From positions 1-35,121 of the forward strand of contig CANCGU010000003.1 of assembly GCA_947377705.1 (NCBI GenBank): 35,121 nucleotides of DNA, read 5' to 3'. The notes beneath the pieces were generated by a model. That model did no database searches, was not told the origin of the DNA, and saw nothing but the letters and a program-made list of their open reading frames with translations. This document shows positions 15,692 through 24,629 of the stretch, piece after piece (position 1 is the first letter of the stretch; every line of letters begins with the position of its first letter). The translations under genes were made by a program, and so were the position numbers. This stretch comes from Comamonadaceae bacterium. GTDB lineage: Bacteria; Pseudomonadota; Gammaproteobacteria; Burkholderiales; Burkholderiaceae.

Positions 15692-17179
15692 TCAGTCAAA
15701 AACGATTTCGTTCCACTGGCTTATCTTGGCGCTCGATCGCGCGATGCGGTGAACCTTTGTGGGGTCGACGCCACTTAGGCAAATAAATCCCCCTGCCCAT
15801 TGCTGTGCCGCATTGGTGGCGCGTGTCAGTGCAAACGTCGTGGATGAGCTCACAGATGCCGGGTTATTGAACAGCGCACAAATACCACCACAGACGGTGG
15901 CATTGTTGAGCGCAACCGTCGGCACTGCGGTGACTTGAAATTGGGTTTTGTTGGTGATGTCAGCGGCGACTTGGGTGTTGCCCACCAAGCTTCCGGTTCC
16001 ACTGTAGACCTTCAAAATCGTGCCAGCTTTGAGCGTGATGGCGGAGGGTACGGTGATGGTGTTGCCCACAGACGTTGCGCCTGTGAGCAGCACATAGGGG
16101 TTGTAGGTGTACCAAATTTCAGAGAACACATCGCCAAATACACCCGGTGTTGTGCCGTCAGTGTTGGGGAAGTGTGCGATCCATTTCAACGCAACAGGCT
16201 GTGCTGGACTGCCCGCGGTGTTAAACACCACAGAGGAGAAAGCGCCAGTGACGTTGTCACTCCCTCGACCTGAAACACCGAACACCAAAGTGTCAGACGC
16301 GTTGCACCAATTATTAGCTTCACCGCTGGACGTGTCGCCTGTGGTGACAGTTTGGTTCGAGGTATTGGCCGTTCGCTTTTTGTCGGCGAAATGGCCCTTG
16401 ATGACAGGCTGTCCCAGCAGCCCTGGCATGACCATGCCAACCTCTGCATAGTTCCTGTCATCGCTGAGTGTCTGAACCACATCGACGCCAGTCGTGGCGC
16501 CAATGCCAACCGCTGTACCCAGTGTTCCTATGCTGGGGATACCGCTGCTGGATTCAATGTTCCATTGCATGCCGCATGAGGGCAGCGAGCAGGCCGCGGC
16601 ATCCGCTTGCCCACCCAATGTGGTGTGCCCCGTACTGCCATGGCGACGCCAAGCTAAGTTAAACACGGCAACGCCCGGCACATTGGCGTTATTTTCTAGT
16701 CGCATGGCGATGTTGCGACCATAGCCTGCTGTGCCAATTTCCGACGAGACACTGACCAGGGATTGAACTGTGCGCTGCGCTTGGTTAAATTTTCCAATCA
16801 CGCGAATACCGCAGGTGCCCACGGGGGGCGTCGGCGTGATGTTGCTTTCGTATTGAAAACTTCCACCTGCAAATGGCACGGTATTGCTGCTGCCATCGTT
16901 GTTTTTTCTTGCGGCAGCGCAGGCAGCATCTAGTTGACTTTCATCGCCGACGATGGTGCTTGAAATCGTGCCGATCGCACGTTCTACGCCGCTCTCTGCG
17001 ATGTACAGTGCTTTCATGCCGTTGAGGTATTGCACCGAGTCGATGCTTTTATTGCCCAGCATGCCAAGTGTTTGCGTGAGGACGAAAAACACGGTGAGGA
17101 TGACGAAAAAAACAGCCGCGATAGATACGAATCCGCCTTGACGATGCCCGAGGTGTTTGTTTTTGAATGGGTGCATCAT
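15692..17179 (-). CDS. mshP: PilX/MshP-like minor pilin or pilus accessory protein, unusually long
   Basis: A 495-residue protein with a prepilin-like N-terminus: RQGG followed by a hydrophobic helix (FVSIAAVFFVILTVFFVLTQ) and ALYIAESGVERAIGTI, as in PilX/MshP proteins. The Glu5 of true pilins is missing, as in PilX-type and GspK-like proteins. The remaining 420 residues are Thr/Gly/Ser-rich with several Cys (for example AACSLPSCGMQW, CGGICALF) and look like an extracellular beta-rich domain. Vibrio MshP is only about 150 residues, so this may be a fused or expanded form that replaces MshQ. It overlaps mshO by an ATGA and leads into mshE. Symbol assigned by position. Confidence 0.72.
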   Translation of the reverse strand: MMHPFKNKHLGHRQGGFVSIAAVFFVILTVFFVLTQTLGMLGNKSIDSVQYLNGMKALYIAESGVERAIGTISSTIVGDESQLDAACAAARKNNDGSSNTVPFAGGSFQYESNITPTPPVGTCGIRVIGKFNQAQRTVQSLVSVSSEIGTAGYGRNIAMRLENNANVPGVAVFNLAWRRHGSTGHTTLGGQADAAACSLPSCGMQWNIESSSGIPSIGTLGTAVGIGATTGVDVVQTLSDDRNYAEVGMVMPGLLGQPVIKGHFADKKRTANTSNQTVTTGDTSSGEANNWCNASDTLVFGVSGRGSDNVTGAFSSVVFNTAGSPAQPVALKWIAHFPNTDGTTPGVFGDVFSEIWYTYNPYVLLTGATSVGNTITVPSAITLKAGTILKVYSGTGSLVGNTQVAADITNKTQFQVTAVPTVALNNATVCGGICALFNNPASVSSSTTFALTRATNAAQQWAGGFICLSGVDPTKVHRIARSSAKISQWNEIVFD

Positions 17180-17709
17180 CCGTTCCTGAGTGCGACCAGC
17201 GAATGAAGTTCGACCGGTATGGCATCGGGTGCCGCGATTTTTAAATTAATTTGTACAAACCGTATTTGACTCATGCTGAGCGGTGTGCTCATGCTGGCAT
17301 CAAAGTACTGTAATGAAAAATCAGTCACATGTTCCGCTAACACAGACTCTGAACTTGGCGTTGGACTGCTCAGCATCAAAGACTGACCGCTCAAGCGAAC
17401 TGTGACTAACTTATCAACGTCCAACTCGGATTTTGTAAAACTCATCTGTGTCAGATCAGCGGCAGAGATCAAGATCAGTTTTGTATTGGTATCAAATGCG
17501 ACTTGTCTAATTTCGCGACTGAGGCGCTCCACGGCATACCTTGCTGTGCTTGTGTTGGCATTCCCGTTGTTGATGATGCGGGTGGTGGAGTAACTGTCAG
17601 AGATCATGTTCAAGCTAACGACGGACAGAATTCCCAGCAAGACAATGACCAACACCATTTCCAGCAAGGTGACACCGCTTTGGCTGTGGGGACGAGGAGG
17701 GGTGTGCAT
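17176..17709 (-). CDS. mshO: MSHA minor pilin MshO-like (PilW/GspJ type)
   Basis: A 177-residue prepilin. The leader ends SQSG and is followed by VTLLEMVLVIVLLGILSVVS, the class III signal with Glu5 for cleavage by the prepilin peptidase. The segment NTSTARYAVERLSREIRQVAF is typical of PilW/GspJ-like minor pilins, which help initiate and cap the pilus. It is the fourth gene in the leftward operon; its stop overlaps the start of the PilX-like gene and it starts one base after the end of mshD. Confidence 0.85.
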   Translation of the reverse strand: MHTPPRPHSQSGVTLLEMVLVIVLLGILSVVSLNMISDSYSTTRIINNGNANTSTARYAVERLSREIRQVAFDTNTKLILISAADLTQMSFTKSELDVDKLVTVRLSGQSLMLSSPTPSSESVLAEHVTDFSLQYFDASMSTPLSMSQIRFVQINLKIAAPDAIPVELHSLVALRNG

Positions 17710-17710
17710 G

Positions 17711-18130
17711 TCAATACTTCATCAGTTGAAGCGTCATTGGGCCAATGGTCCCCATCGTGCTGTTAACCTTGATTTCTACCAGTTGGCAGGTCGCGTTGAT
17801 TGGGCAACTGTTGCCTGTATAAGTCGACGTGGTGGTAATTTCAAAGTTGTTGTTGTCAGACTTGGTGGCGACAGGTAAGGCCTCGCAACTCGCATCAAAA
17901 TCCGGTGTCCCATTGAAACCGGAGAGGCGACGCGTTGATATCACATGCTCGGCGCACGCTTGCAAGAGCTGCGTGTCGCTTTGTAGATCACGAATGCTGT
18001 TGTCGCTTTTGAAGAGACCGCCATTGAGGTGGATGATGGCGGCTGATGTGATGCTCAGCAACACAATGATGACCACGAGCTCAATCAGTGTGAAACCACG
18101 CTCTGCGGTGGGCAACGATTTGAACCTCAT
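17711..18130 (-). CDS. mshD: MSHA minor pilin MshD-like
   Basis: A 139-residue prepilin with leader ending AERG and mature N-terminus FTLIELVVIIVLLSITSAAI. The following segment LLQACAEHVISTRRLSGF resembles MshD proteins, which have a conserved CAE-xx-RR region. Four cysteines in the globular part could pair. The ATG overlaps the mshC stop (ATGA). It is probably a low-abundance component of the MSHA pilus tip. Confidence 0.83.
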   Translation of the reverse strand: MRFKSLPTAERGFTLIELVVIIVLLSITSAAIIHLNGGLFKSDNSIRDLQSDTQLLQACAEHVISTRRLSGFNGTPDFDASCEALPVATKSDNNNFEITTTSTYTGNSCPINATCQLVEIKVNSTMGTIGPMTLQLMKY

Positions 18131-18630
18131 AGCCCTCCCGGGGTAATGTTCACATAGCCTGTTAAGGCTGAAATATCGACGCGAAAAGCAGATGCACTCA
18201 TCGGCGCTGAGACGACATAGCGTGTGGCATGGTTGGGCTGCCCCGCACTGTTGAATGCAAGAGGCGGCACGATTGCCGCATTGATCAGCGAAATACCATT
18301 TTTGAAATCACCCGCAAAGGCAAGTCCTGTGGCTGGGTCGATGAAAGGAGCTGCGGGCTGAGCACATTGAACAACGCTGTAATGCGTGCCGCTGGCTTGC
18401 ACGCACAGACTGATACCTTTGACGCTGGCTAACAGTTGAACCCGGCGTAGATCTGAGGCGAATGCTTTGGTTTGAGACTCGAGCGTGGCGGCTGAGAGGC
18501 TGATAAGGCGAGGGGCTGAAACAACACCCAGTATCCCAATCAACACCAACACAACCACCATCTCTAGCAGCGTGAAGCCCGCCGCAGCGCGTGGCAGTTT
18601 TTGAGAACCGAGGCGCTGGGTGGGTTTCAT
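18127..18630 (-). CDS. mshC: MSHA minor pilin MshC-like (GspH/FimT type)
   Basis: A 167-residue prepilin with leader ending AAAG and mature N-terminus FTLLEMVVVLVLIGILGVVS. The body resembles GspH/FimT-like minor pilins (SQTKAFASDLRRVQLLASVKG), with two Cys (SLCVQ, VQCAQ) that may form a small loop. It follows the major pilin gene by 18 bp, the order seen in Vibrio (mshA-mshC-mshD). Confidence 0.84.
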   Translation of the reverse strand: MKPTQRLGSQKLPRAAAGFTLLEMVVVLVLIGILGVVSAPRLISLSAATLESQTKAFASDLRRVQLLASVKGISLCVQASGTHYSVVQCAQPAAPFIDPATGLAFAGDFKNGISLINAAIVPPLAFNSAGQPNHATRYVVSAPMSASAFRVDISALTGYVNITPGGL

Positions 18631-18648
18631 CTGCAGGGTTAACAGACG

Positions 18649-19002
18649 TTAGTTAGGAAGAACCACTGTCGCGCTTTTTCCGCTGTGCGTGATCTTGCAT
18701 TCAGTACCAGAAAGCGCTGCTGTGTAGCCGTTGGCAGTCAATGTTGGTGTGACCAATGGATCTAATCCAGCAAGTGAACATACCACAGGGGTTTGGCTCG
18801 TTGCATAGGCGGCGGCGGCACCGCTGGTGACGTTCGCAGCCATGGCATCGACTGCAGCTTGGTCTGCTTTTCCTGTCAAACCCATGAACTGAGGAATTGC
18901 GACTGCAGCCAAGATGCCAATGATCACAATCACGATGATTAATTCAATCAAGGTGAAACCTGCTTGTTTTGCGTGGTTCATTTTTTTCGTCAAATTTTTC
19001 AT
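18649..19002 (-). CDS. mshA: MSHA major pilin MshA
   Basis: The start at ATG 19002 is fixed by GGAG eight bases upstream; an in-frame start at 19029 would lie upstream of that site. The 117-residue prepilin has a short basic leader ending KQAG, then FTLIELIIVIVIIGILAAVA with Glu5. The mature protein of about 100 residues has an Ala-rich helix and a single Cys pair (VVCSL, GTECKI) near the C-terminus that defines a D-region. It is first in the leftward operon, as expected for the most abundant subunit. An FNR-type palindrome (19082-19095) and an AATAAT -10 (19040-19035) lie upstream. Confidence 0.93.
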   Translation of the reverse strand: MKNLTKKMNHAKQAGFTLIELIIVIVIIGILAAVAIPQFMGLTGKADQAAVDAMAANVTSGAAAAYATSQTPVVCSLAGLDPLVTPTLTANGYTAALSGTECKITHSGKSATVVLPN

Positions 19003-19034
19003 AAAGTTCACTCCGGTTTTAAAAGACACATCGA

Positions 19035-19095
19035 ATTATTTGTGGAACTTCTGATGAATGAAAGTGCCAAATTAGTCAAACTTGATAATTGTCAA
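19035..19095. promoter_or_regulatory. mshA/mshI divergent control region with FNR/Anr-type palindrome
   Basis: TTGATAATTGTCAA (19082-19095) fits TTGAY-N4-RTCAA, within a longer imperfect palindrome starting CTTGA and ending TCAAG. Leftward, AATAAT (19040-19035, 5 of 6) predicts an mshA start near 19028 with the palindrome at about -60.5, close to the class I position. Rightward, TCTCAT (19118-19123, 4 of 6) would put the palindrome at -41.5 for mshI with a start near 19130. One site could therefore serve both pilus operons. Spacing is observed; activation is inferred. Confidence 0.6.
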
Positions 19096-19201
19096 GAGAG
19101 CTTCGTATTTGTTTAAATCTCATCGTCTAAGACCACACGGCTGGTGTGATGCACTCTAGACTTCAGCCATCGTCGGAAAATTTACGGATGGGTTTCAACA
19201 G

Positions 19202-20149
19202 ATGACATTCAAATGGCTTTGGCCAAGTGGCCCTGATGGCTGGACAGCCATTCACTGTCACGGTGGCATGTTTGGCGTGAGTGTGAAATCGCCGCGCTCA
19301 TTTGGTGAGCGCGCGGTGGTCACCAAGCATGCAGCCCTGCCGGGTGTGAGTTTGGATCAAGGTAATTTGGTTCAGATGGACAAATTGATGCATGGTCACG
19401 GCTTTCCATTGATTCATGTGTTGGACCGCAAGGAATACCAAATGTTTTTGGTAGATAAGGCTGCTGTTAAGCCTGAAGAGATGGAAGGCAGCTTACGTTG
19501 GTCGTTAACGCCGCTGCTGGACTATCCCGCGGCAGAGGCCAATTTGTCTTGGATGGAAATTCCTGTAACGCCTACGGTCAATGTGAACCGCACAGCGCAG
19601 CTCTATGTGGTTGCGGCGCGACGTGAGCTGATGGATCAACGTGCAGACTTATTTGGACGTGCACATACACCGGTGACTGTGCTGGAGATTCGCGAGACGG
19701 GTCAGCGTAATATTTCGGCGGCCATCAAAGCACAAGATGCAGCGGTATGTTTAATTTATGCGGAGCCCGATGGCGTGCAGCTGACCGTGACCTACAAGGG
19801 TGAGTTGTTCTTGGAGCGCTACATTCGCGAATCTTTGTTTGACGCTGATCACACAGCCACAGAAGCCACCGAGGCGCAAAAGTTTGACCGTGTGGCACTG
19901 GAAATTCAGCGTTCTATTGATTTTGTACATCGCAACGCAGCATCAATGCCATTTGACGGCATCTTTGTCGCTCCTACGCAAAGTGACATTGGTTTACAGG
20001 AAAAGTTGCAAGCACGTTTGCTGACCGAGATCCACACGCTTGATTTGAATGCGCTCTTTGAATGGCCAGAAGGTTCTGATCTGCACAAGCCTGAAGTGCA
20101 AGCGCTGTATTTCAACGCCTTGGGCGCTGCCCTGCGATTGAAGGAGTAA
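19202..20149 (+). CDS. mshI: MSHA biogenesis protein MshI (PilM-like)
   Basis: A 315-residue cytoplasmic protein resembling MshI/PilM actin-like assembly factors (for example KLMHGHGFPLIHVLDRKEYQ early and VAARRELMDQRADLF in the middle). PilM-like proteins couple the ATPase to the PilN/PilO inner-membrane complex. It is the first gene of the rightward operon, 199 bp from mshA on the other strand, with the shared control region between. Neighbours confirm the identity: PilN-like, PilO-like, MshK and MshL genes follow without gaps. Confidence 0.85.
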   Translation: MTFKWLWPSGPDGWTAIHCHGGMFGVSVKSPRSFGERAVVTKHAALPGVSLDQGNLVQMDKLMHGHGFPLIHVLDRKEYQMFLVDKAAVKPEEMEGSLRWSLTPLLDYPAAEANLSWMEIPVTPTVNVNRTAQLYVVAARRELMDQRADLFGRAHTPVTVLEIRETGQRNISAAIKAQDAAVCLIYAEPDGVQLTVTYKGELFLERYIRESLFDADHTATEATEAQKFDRVALEIQRSIDFVHRNAASMPFDGIFVAPTQSDIGLQEKLQARLLTEIHTLDLNALFEWPEGSDLHKPEVQALYFNALGAALRLKE

Positions 20150-20152
20150 TTC

Positions 20153-20746
20153 ATGACACAACACATCAACCTTTTGACTAGGCACCGCGCGCGCCAAAGC
20201 ATGGCTTGGTTCGCTACACGAGGTTTAACGGGATTGTTGGGCTTGTTCGTGCTTTGGGCATTGGTAACAGAAGTTGGTTTACAAAAACTTTCGCTTGCGA
20301 ACGACGATGTGCAGCAAACGATGCTGACACTTAAAGCAGAGTTAGAGGCTAAGCGGCGTGAAGCAGGTCTAGAGGATGCACAGGCTTTAGCCAAAGAGTC
20401 TGCAGGTTTGCGACGCAGAATGGAAGAGCACCTTGTGCTCATGCAACTTGTACAGAAAGGCGAGTTGGGTAGTTTGGCGGGGCACTCGCGTGTGATTCAA
20501 GTGTTGGCAAGCACACCGCAGCCAGGTGTCTGGCTTCAAGGTGTTGACATTACCAGTGCGGGGCAACACTTGAATGTTTTGGGTTATGCCAATTCGACCG
20601 CTGCGGTGATGCAGTATGCCGAGCAGTTGAATCGGTCATTTCAAACGATGAACATTGAGTTTTCTTCACTTGAAATGTCAACGGAAGATGTGTCTGCAAC
20701 GGCAACTTCGCCCAAGAGCAGTGCCATCAAATTTAGACTTCATTGA
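20153..20746 (+). CDS. PilN-like MSHA inner-membrane alignment protein
   Basis: A 197-residue bitopic protein with a short cytoplasmic N-terminus (MTQHINLLTRH; the INLL motif is the PilN signature that binds PilM), one transmembrane helix (GLTGLLGLFVLWALV), a periplasmic coiled coil (about 45-100) and a ferredoxin-like fold. PilN partners PilM/MshI and PilO/MshJ. In Vibrio the PilN-like portion is usually annotated as part of MshI or MshI2. It starts 3 bases after the mshI stop. Confidence 0.85.
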   Translation: MTQHINLLTRHRARQSMAWFATRGLTGLLGLFVLWALVTEVGLQKLSLANDDVQQTMLTLKAELEAKRREAGLEDAQALAKESAGLRRRMEEHLVLMQLVQKGELGSLAGHSRVIQVLASTPQPGVWLQGVDITSAGQHLNVLGYANSTAAVMQYAEQLNRSFQTMNIEFSSLEMSTEDVSATATSPKSSAIKFRLH

Positions 20747-20754
20747 AGGCGATT

Positions 20755-21423
20755 ATGAATTTACTTTTTTCATTCAGTCGAATTCGAGACAGATTTTACG
20801 TTTTGTCGATGCGAGAGCAGTTGTTGGTTGTGCTGGTGCTAGGTGTCGCTATCTATTTTGTATTTGAGAGTTTGGTGTTCGGGCCGCAAAGACTGCGTCA
20901 TATTGAATTGATGACATCGCGTGCGACAGCCGAGTCGCGCTTGGTGACATTGCGTTCTGAGATTTTGGTAGCAGCGCACAGCGATGGGGCCTTGAGAAAA
21001 GAACAAGATGAAAATAGCCAATTAAAAAAACAGTCCGCTATGTTGACTGCCGTGATCGACAGCATGCAAGGTCCCACCCCCCAAGTGGGAGACTTGGTGC
21101 GCCGCGTGCTCAAAGACTATCCACATGTTGCTTTAGATTCTTTGAAGACCTTACCAGTCAAAACTTTGATGGCTGCGCCACAAGCTAAGGCAGAGGGCAC
21201 CAAACCTAAGGGTGGACCTGCTAAAAATATCTACAAGCATGGGGTTGAGGTAGAGCTCCATGGCAACTACCTCGATTTGTTGTCTTATCTAAAAAATCTA
21301 GAAAACAGTTCTCAAAATGTTTTTTGGTCTGATGTGACATTGCGTACCGTGAAGTACCCAGAGACTTCGCTGCGTTTGACGATTTTCATTCTGAGTGATC
21401 AGCCAATTTTGAAAATTTCTTGA
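20755..21423 (+). CDS. mshJ: MSHA biogenesis protein MshJ (PilO-like)
   Basis: A 222-residue bitopic protein with a cytoplasmic segment (RIRDRFYVLSMREQ), a transmembrane helix (LLVVLVLGVAIYFVFESLV), a periplasmic coiled coil and a ferredoxin-like domain ending LRLTIFILS. ATG 20755 has AAGG six bases upstream; a TTG at 20743 overlapping the previous stop is less likely. It should heterodimerise with the PilN-like protein. A Lys/Pro-rich linker (about 140-155) separates the two periplasmic parts. Confidence 0.86.
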   Translation: MNLLFSFSRIRDRFYVLSMREQLLVVLVLGVAIYFVFESLVFGPQRLRHIELMTSRATAESRLVTLRSEILVAAHSDGALRKEQDENSQLKKQSAMLTAVIDSMQGPTPQVGDLVRRVLKDYPHVALDSLKTLPVKTLMAAPQAKAEGTKPKGGPAKNIYKHGVEVELHGNYLDLLSYLKNLENSSQNVFWSDVTLRTVKYPETSLRLTIFILSDQPILKIS

Positions 21424-21426
21424 CCT

Positions 21427-21840
21427 ATGAACTACGCTTTACGATCCATATTTTTGACGGCATGGCTGACTTGCGGGGTGAGTTCGGGTTGGGCTCAAAG
21501 CAGCTTGCATGACCCCATGCGTCCCCCGAGTGCCACATCGTTTGCCGCGCAGCTACCAACCTCGGATGCAGCGAATCCTGCGGGCGAAAAAATTCAAATG
21601 TTAATCATTGGTCGACAACGCGCTTTCGCCATGATTGATGGTTTGCTCGTCAAGCCTGGTGAGTCTGTGAACCAATGGCAGTTGGTCAGCATTGGCCACC
21701 AAAGCGTGGTGATGCGCAATGCATCTGTGACACAAGAAATTAGCATCAACCCATCTGTTGTTAAAACGATTCGTAGACCGAGTCAGCAAATCAGCAGCAA
21801 CGATTCAGTCGACAATAAAACCTCAAGGAACCGTCCATGA
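21427..21840 (+). CDS. mshK: MSHA biogenesis protein MshK (PilP-like role)
   Basis: A 137-residue exported protein with a signal peptide (MNYALRSIFLTAWLTCGVSSGWA), the segment HDPMRPP near the mature N-terminus, which is typical of MshK/PilP-like pilotin partners, and a small beta domain (IQMLIIGRQRAFAMIDGLLV...GESVNQWQL) like GspC/PilP homology regions. It probably links the inner-membrane complex to the MshL secretin. Its stop overlaps the mshL start (ATGA). Confidence 0.85.
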   Translation: MNYALRSIFLTAWLTCGVSSGWAQSSLHDPMRPPSATSFAAQLPTSDAANPAGEKIQMLIIGRQRAFAMIDGLLVKPGESVNQWQLVSIGHQSVVMRNASVTQEISINPSVVKTIRRPSQQISSNDSVDNKTSRNRP

Positions 21841-23705
21841 AATGGAATACTCTTGCCCTCATCGCTCCTTTGGCGTTGACAACCGCGTGCTCATCGATGT
21901 ATCCAACCCCCGATCTTTCAACGCAAGATCGTGTCACGCGTGAGTTGGCGCAAGCCGCTTCCAATAAGTCGGGTGTGCCTCATTCTGTGATGCCTCCTGC
22001 TGTGTTGAACGAGTTGCTACTGCCATCGCTCAACAGTTTGGTCCGTCAGGCGCCATCGCGTGCCAAGGAGCAGCACTTTGACTTGGTCGTGAACGATGCG
22101 CCGATCGCCCAAGTGTTATCGGGTCTGGTGGCAGGTACTGAGTACAGCATCATGCTCAAGCCCGTGAGTGCGCAGTCTGCCGCTGCCGGTGTTGACGTTT
22201 TGGAAACACGGGTGTCTTTGAACTTAAAAAACATCACGCTGTTTCAAGCGCTCGATGCGCTGCGGGATGTGTATGGCTACGACTACACGTTAGATAAGCA
22301 GCGAATTTTGGTGCAACCCGCTCAATTGCAAACCCAACTCTATTATGTGAATTACATCTTGGGTCAACGTCGTGGTGTGAGCGATTTGCAGGTCATTGGG
22401 GGTGCCTCTGTGGGCCACTCCTCTAGCTCGTCGTCGTCAACGGGTGCAACATCCACGACTTCCAGCTACGCTTCGGTTCAGGCCACAGGGTTGAGCACCA
22501 CCGTCAAGTCTGACATTTGGGGCGAGGCGGAAGATGCCCTGCGCACCGTTTTAGGTTGCAATATTCCAAAAGCTTCCGCGACTGTGGCGACTTCGAGAGC
22601 CATCGCATCCAGCCAAGGCAATGCTTCGCGTGCGGATGTGACACATCCAAGCGATGCCCCTTTGGGTGAGCGCCTGCGCGGGTCGGACGGGTGTGTGCAA
22701 GGGCGAGCCCTGTCTATCAATCAGATGAGTGGCACGATTTTGGCCCGTGGCATGCCCTCCGAGTTACGTACCGTCGAGAAATTATTGAAGTCAATGCAGC
22801 TGAGTATTTCTCGTCAAGTCATCATCGAGTCCAAGATCATTGATGTCGAGTTAAACAAAGATTCTCAACAGGGTATCAACTGGGGTTCATTTCCGGATGG
22901 CTTACATCGTTTCTCAGTAGGTGCCAATGCCAGCGGGATAGGGACGAACCAAGCTGGGCAATTTGGTGGTGCAGTGACAGCGAGCAGTTTGCAAACTTTG
23001 CTAGGTAAAAATCAAGCGCCTGCCAATGCGCTTTCGAGTGCATCAGGCATTGCAGTGCAAACGCGTAATTTTTCTGCCTTAATTAACTTTTTGGAATCTC
23101 AGGGCCGAGTGCATGTGCTGTCTAGCCCACGTATTGCCACTTTGAATAATCAAAAAGCCGTGATCAAGGTTGGTAGTGAAGAGCCTTTTGTGACCAGTAT
23201 CACGGGCGGGAGCACCACTGTGCCCACTGTTGGTGCGCCGGTTAATGTGCCGCCTACGCTTTCATACCAGCCGTTCTTTTCTGGCATCTCTTTAGATGTG
23301 ACGCCACAAATTGATTCTGAAGACAACATCACTTTGCATGTGCATTCGATGGTGAATAACGTGGTTGAAAAAGCCAAACTCGCATTGCTAGATGCATCTG
23401 CCGAAATGGTGCCATTTGCTGTAAATACCATCAATGAAACAGACAGCGTTGTCAAAGCTCGCGATGGCCAAGTGATTGTCATTGGTGGCCTGATGACCGA
23501 GAAAACTTCTGATGTGCGCAGTGGTGTACCGGGGGCGCGTGATATTCCTGGCGTTGGTGCTTTCTTTAACTGGGGTGCACAAACATCGGTCAAACGTGAG
23601 TTGGTCATTTTGTTGAAATCCACAGTGGTGAAAGATGACAGTGCTTGGTCTGATGACATCAGTGCCACTGGTGATCGCATCGGCGCGATGAGCGCACCAC
23701 GTTAA
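21837..23705 (+). CDS. mshL: MSHA outer-membrane secretin MshL
   Basis: A 622-residue lipoprotein secretin. The lipobox LTTAC places the lipidated Cys at about residue 18. An STN-like domain follows (FDLVVNDAPIAQVLSGLV), then a Ser-rich linker (about 196-215) and a Cys-bounded insert, an N1-type domain, and the C-terminal secretin domain with VHVLSSPRIATLNNQKAVIKVG and DGQVIVIGGLMTEKT. It forms the outer-membrane pore for the pilus. It overlaps mshK by 4 bases and precedes mshM by 18. Confidence 0.94.
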   Translation: MKWNTLALIAPLALTTACSSMYPTPDLSTQDRVTRELAQAASNKSGVPHSVMPPAVLNELLLPSLNSLVRQAPSRAKEQHFDLVVNDAPIAQVLSGLVAGTEYSIMLKPVSAQSAAAGVDVLETRVSLNLKNITLFQALDALRDVYGYDYTLDKQRILVQPAQLQTQLYYVNYILGQRRGVSDLQVIGGASVGHSSSSSSSTGATSTTSSYASVQATGLSTTVKSDIWGEAEDALRTVLGCNIPKASATVATSRAIASSQGNASRADVTHPSDAPLGERLRGSDGCVQGRALSINQMSGTILARGMPSELRTVEKLLKSMQLSISRQVIIESKIIDVELNKDSQQGINWGSFPDGLHRFSVGANASGIGTNQAGQFGGAVTASSLQTLLGKNQAPANALSSASGIAVQTRNFSALINFLESQGRVHVLSSPRIATLNNQKAVIKVGSEEPFVTSITGGSTTVPTVGAPVNVPPTLSYQPFFSGISLDVTPQIDSEDNITLHVHSMVNNVVEKAKLALLDASAEMVPFAVNTINETDSVVKARDGQVIVIGGLMTEKTSDVRSGVPGARDIPGVGAFFNWGAQTSVKRELVILLKSTVVKDDSAWSDDISATGDRIGAMSAPR

Positions 23706-23723
23706 TCCGAAAGAAAAATCCTG

Positions 23724-24629
23724 ATGTACCTTGAGCACTTTGGACTGAAAGAGTTTCCATTCAGCATCACACCTGACACAGAATTCTTTTTTTCATCAGG
23801 GGTTTCTCAGGAGGCGTTAAACACCTTGTTGATTGCCGCGAGAACGGGTGAGGGTTTTATCAAAATCACGGGCGAAGTGGGAACAGGCAAGTCCATGTTG
23901 TGTCGCAAGTTGATGGCGAGTTTGTCATCCGACTTTAAGGTGGCTTACATTCCCAACCCGTATCTCGATCCAGATTCTTTGTTCATGGAGCTGGCGGCGG
24001 AACTTGATGTCGAGTTCGATACCGAAACCATTGCCAAACACCAAGTGCTGCGCGCGATCAAAGAGCGTTTATTGAGCCTGAACAATGCGGGCAAGCGCGT
24101 CGTGGTTTGTTTGGATGAGGCGCAAGCCATGCCGATTGAGACGCTAGAAGCGTTGCGTTTGTTGAGTAACCTTGAAACAGAGAAGCGAAAGCTGTTGCAA
24201 GTCATTATTTTTGGGCAGCCTGAGCTAGAGGACAAGCTCAATCACCCCTCTATTCGCCAGCTCAAACAGCGAATCGCATTTGAATACTGCTTAGCGCCTA
24301 TGGGTCGTGATGAGATCGACTATTACATCCAGCATCGGCTGTCGATTGCAGGTCATCAGGGAACCCGCATGTTCACACGGCCTGCGTTGTGGTTGCTCAA
24401 GTTGCGTACCCATTGCGTGCCTCGCTTGGTCAACATCGTGGCGCACAAGTCATTGTTGAGTGCCTATGGGCGTGGACGTAAAAATGTGACATTTTGGGAT
24501 GTGAATGCGGCGGTCAACGACACAGCGTCTCTGAGTGAATTCGATTCAAAATTCCGCCTTCTTTTTTTGTTAGTAATGTTGTTTGGCAGCGTGTGTTTGT
24601 TGCTGATTGATAAAGGATATTTCCGATGA
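23724..24629 (+). CDS. mshM: MSHA biogenesis AAA ATPase MshM (ExeA/GspA-like)
   Basis: A 301-residue protein starting MYLEHFGLKEFPFSITPD, the typical ExeA/MshM opening. Walker A is GEVGTGKSMLCRKL and Walker B is VVVCLDEAQAMP, with sensor region LLQVIIFGQPELEDKL. One C-terminal transmembrane helix (LLFLLVMLFGSVCLLLI) anchors it. ExeA-type ATPases help the secretin pass or assemble across peptidoglycan (family knowledge). Its stop overlaps the mshN start (ATGA). Confidence 0.92.
   Translation: MYLEHFGLKEFPFSITPDTEFFFSSGVSQEALNTLLIAARTGEGFIKITGEVGTGKSMLCRKLMASLSSDFKVAYIPNPYLDPDSLFMELAAELDVEFDTETIAKHQVLRAIKERLLSLNNAGKRVVVCLDEAQAMPIETLEALRLLSNLETEKRKLLQVIIFGQPELEDKLNHPSIRQLKQRIAFEYCLAPMGRDEIDYYIQHRLSIAGHQGTRMFTRPALWLLKLRTHCVPRLVNIVAHKSLLSAYGRGRKNVTFWDVNAAVNDTASLSEFDSKFRLLFLLVMLFGSVCLLLIDKGYFR

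Noticed and set aside
15664..15699. TTG start of mshE at 15699
   Set aside because: No ribosome binding site; the ATG at 15663 places the first MshEN motif close to the N-terminus, as in the family.
19003..19029. Longer mshA start at 19029
   Set aside because: The GGAG ribosome binding site lies downstream of it and the longer leader would be atypical for a type IVa prepilin.
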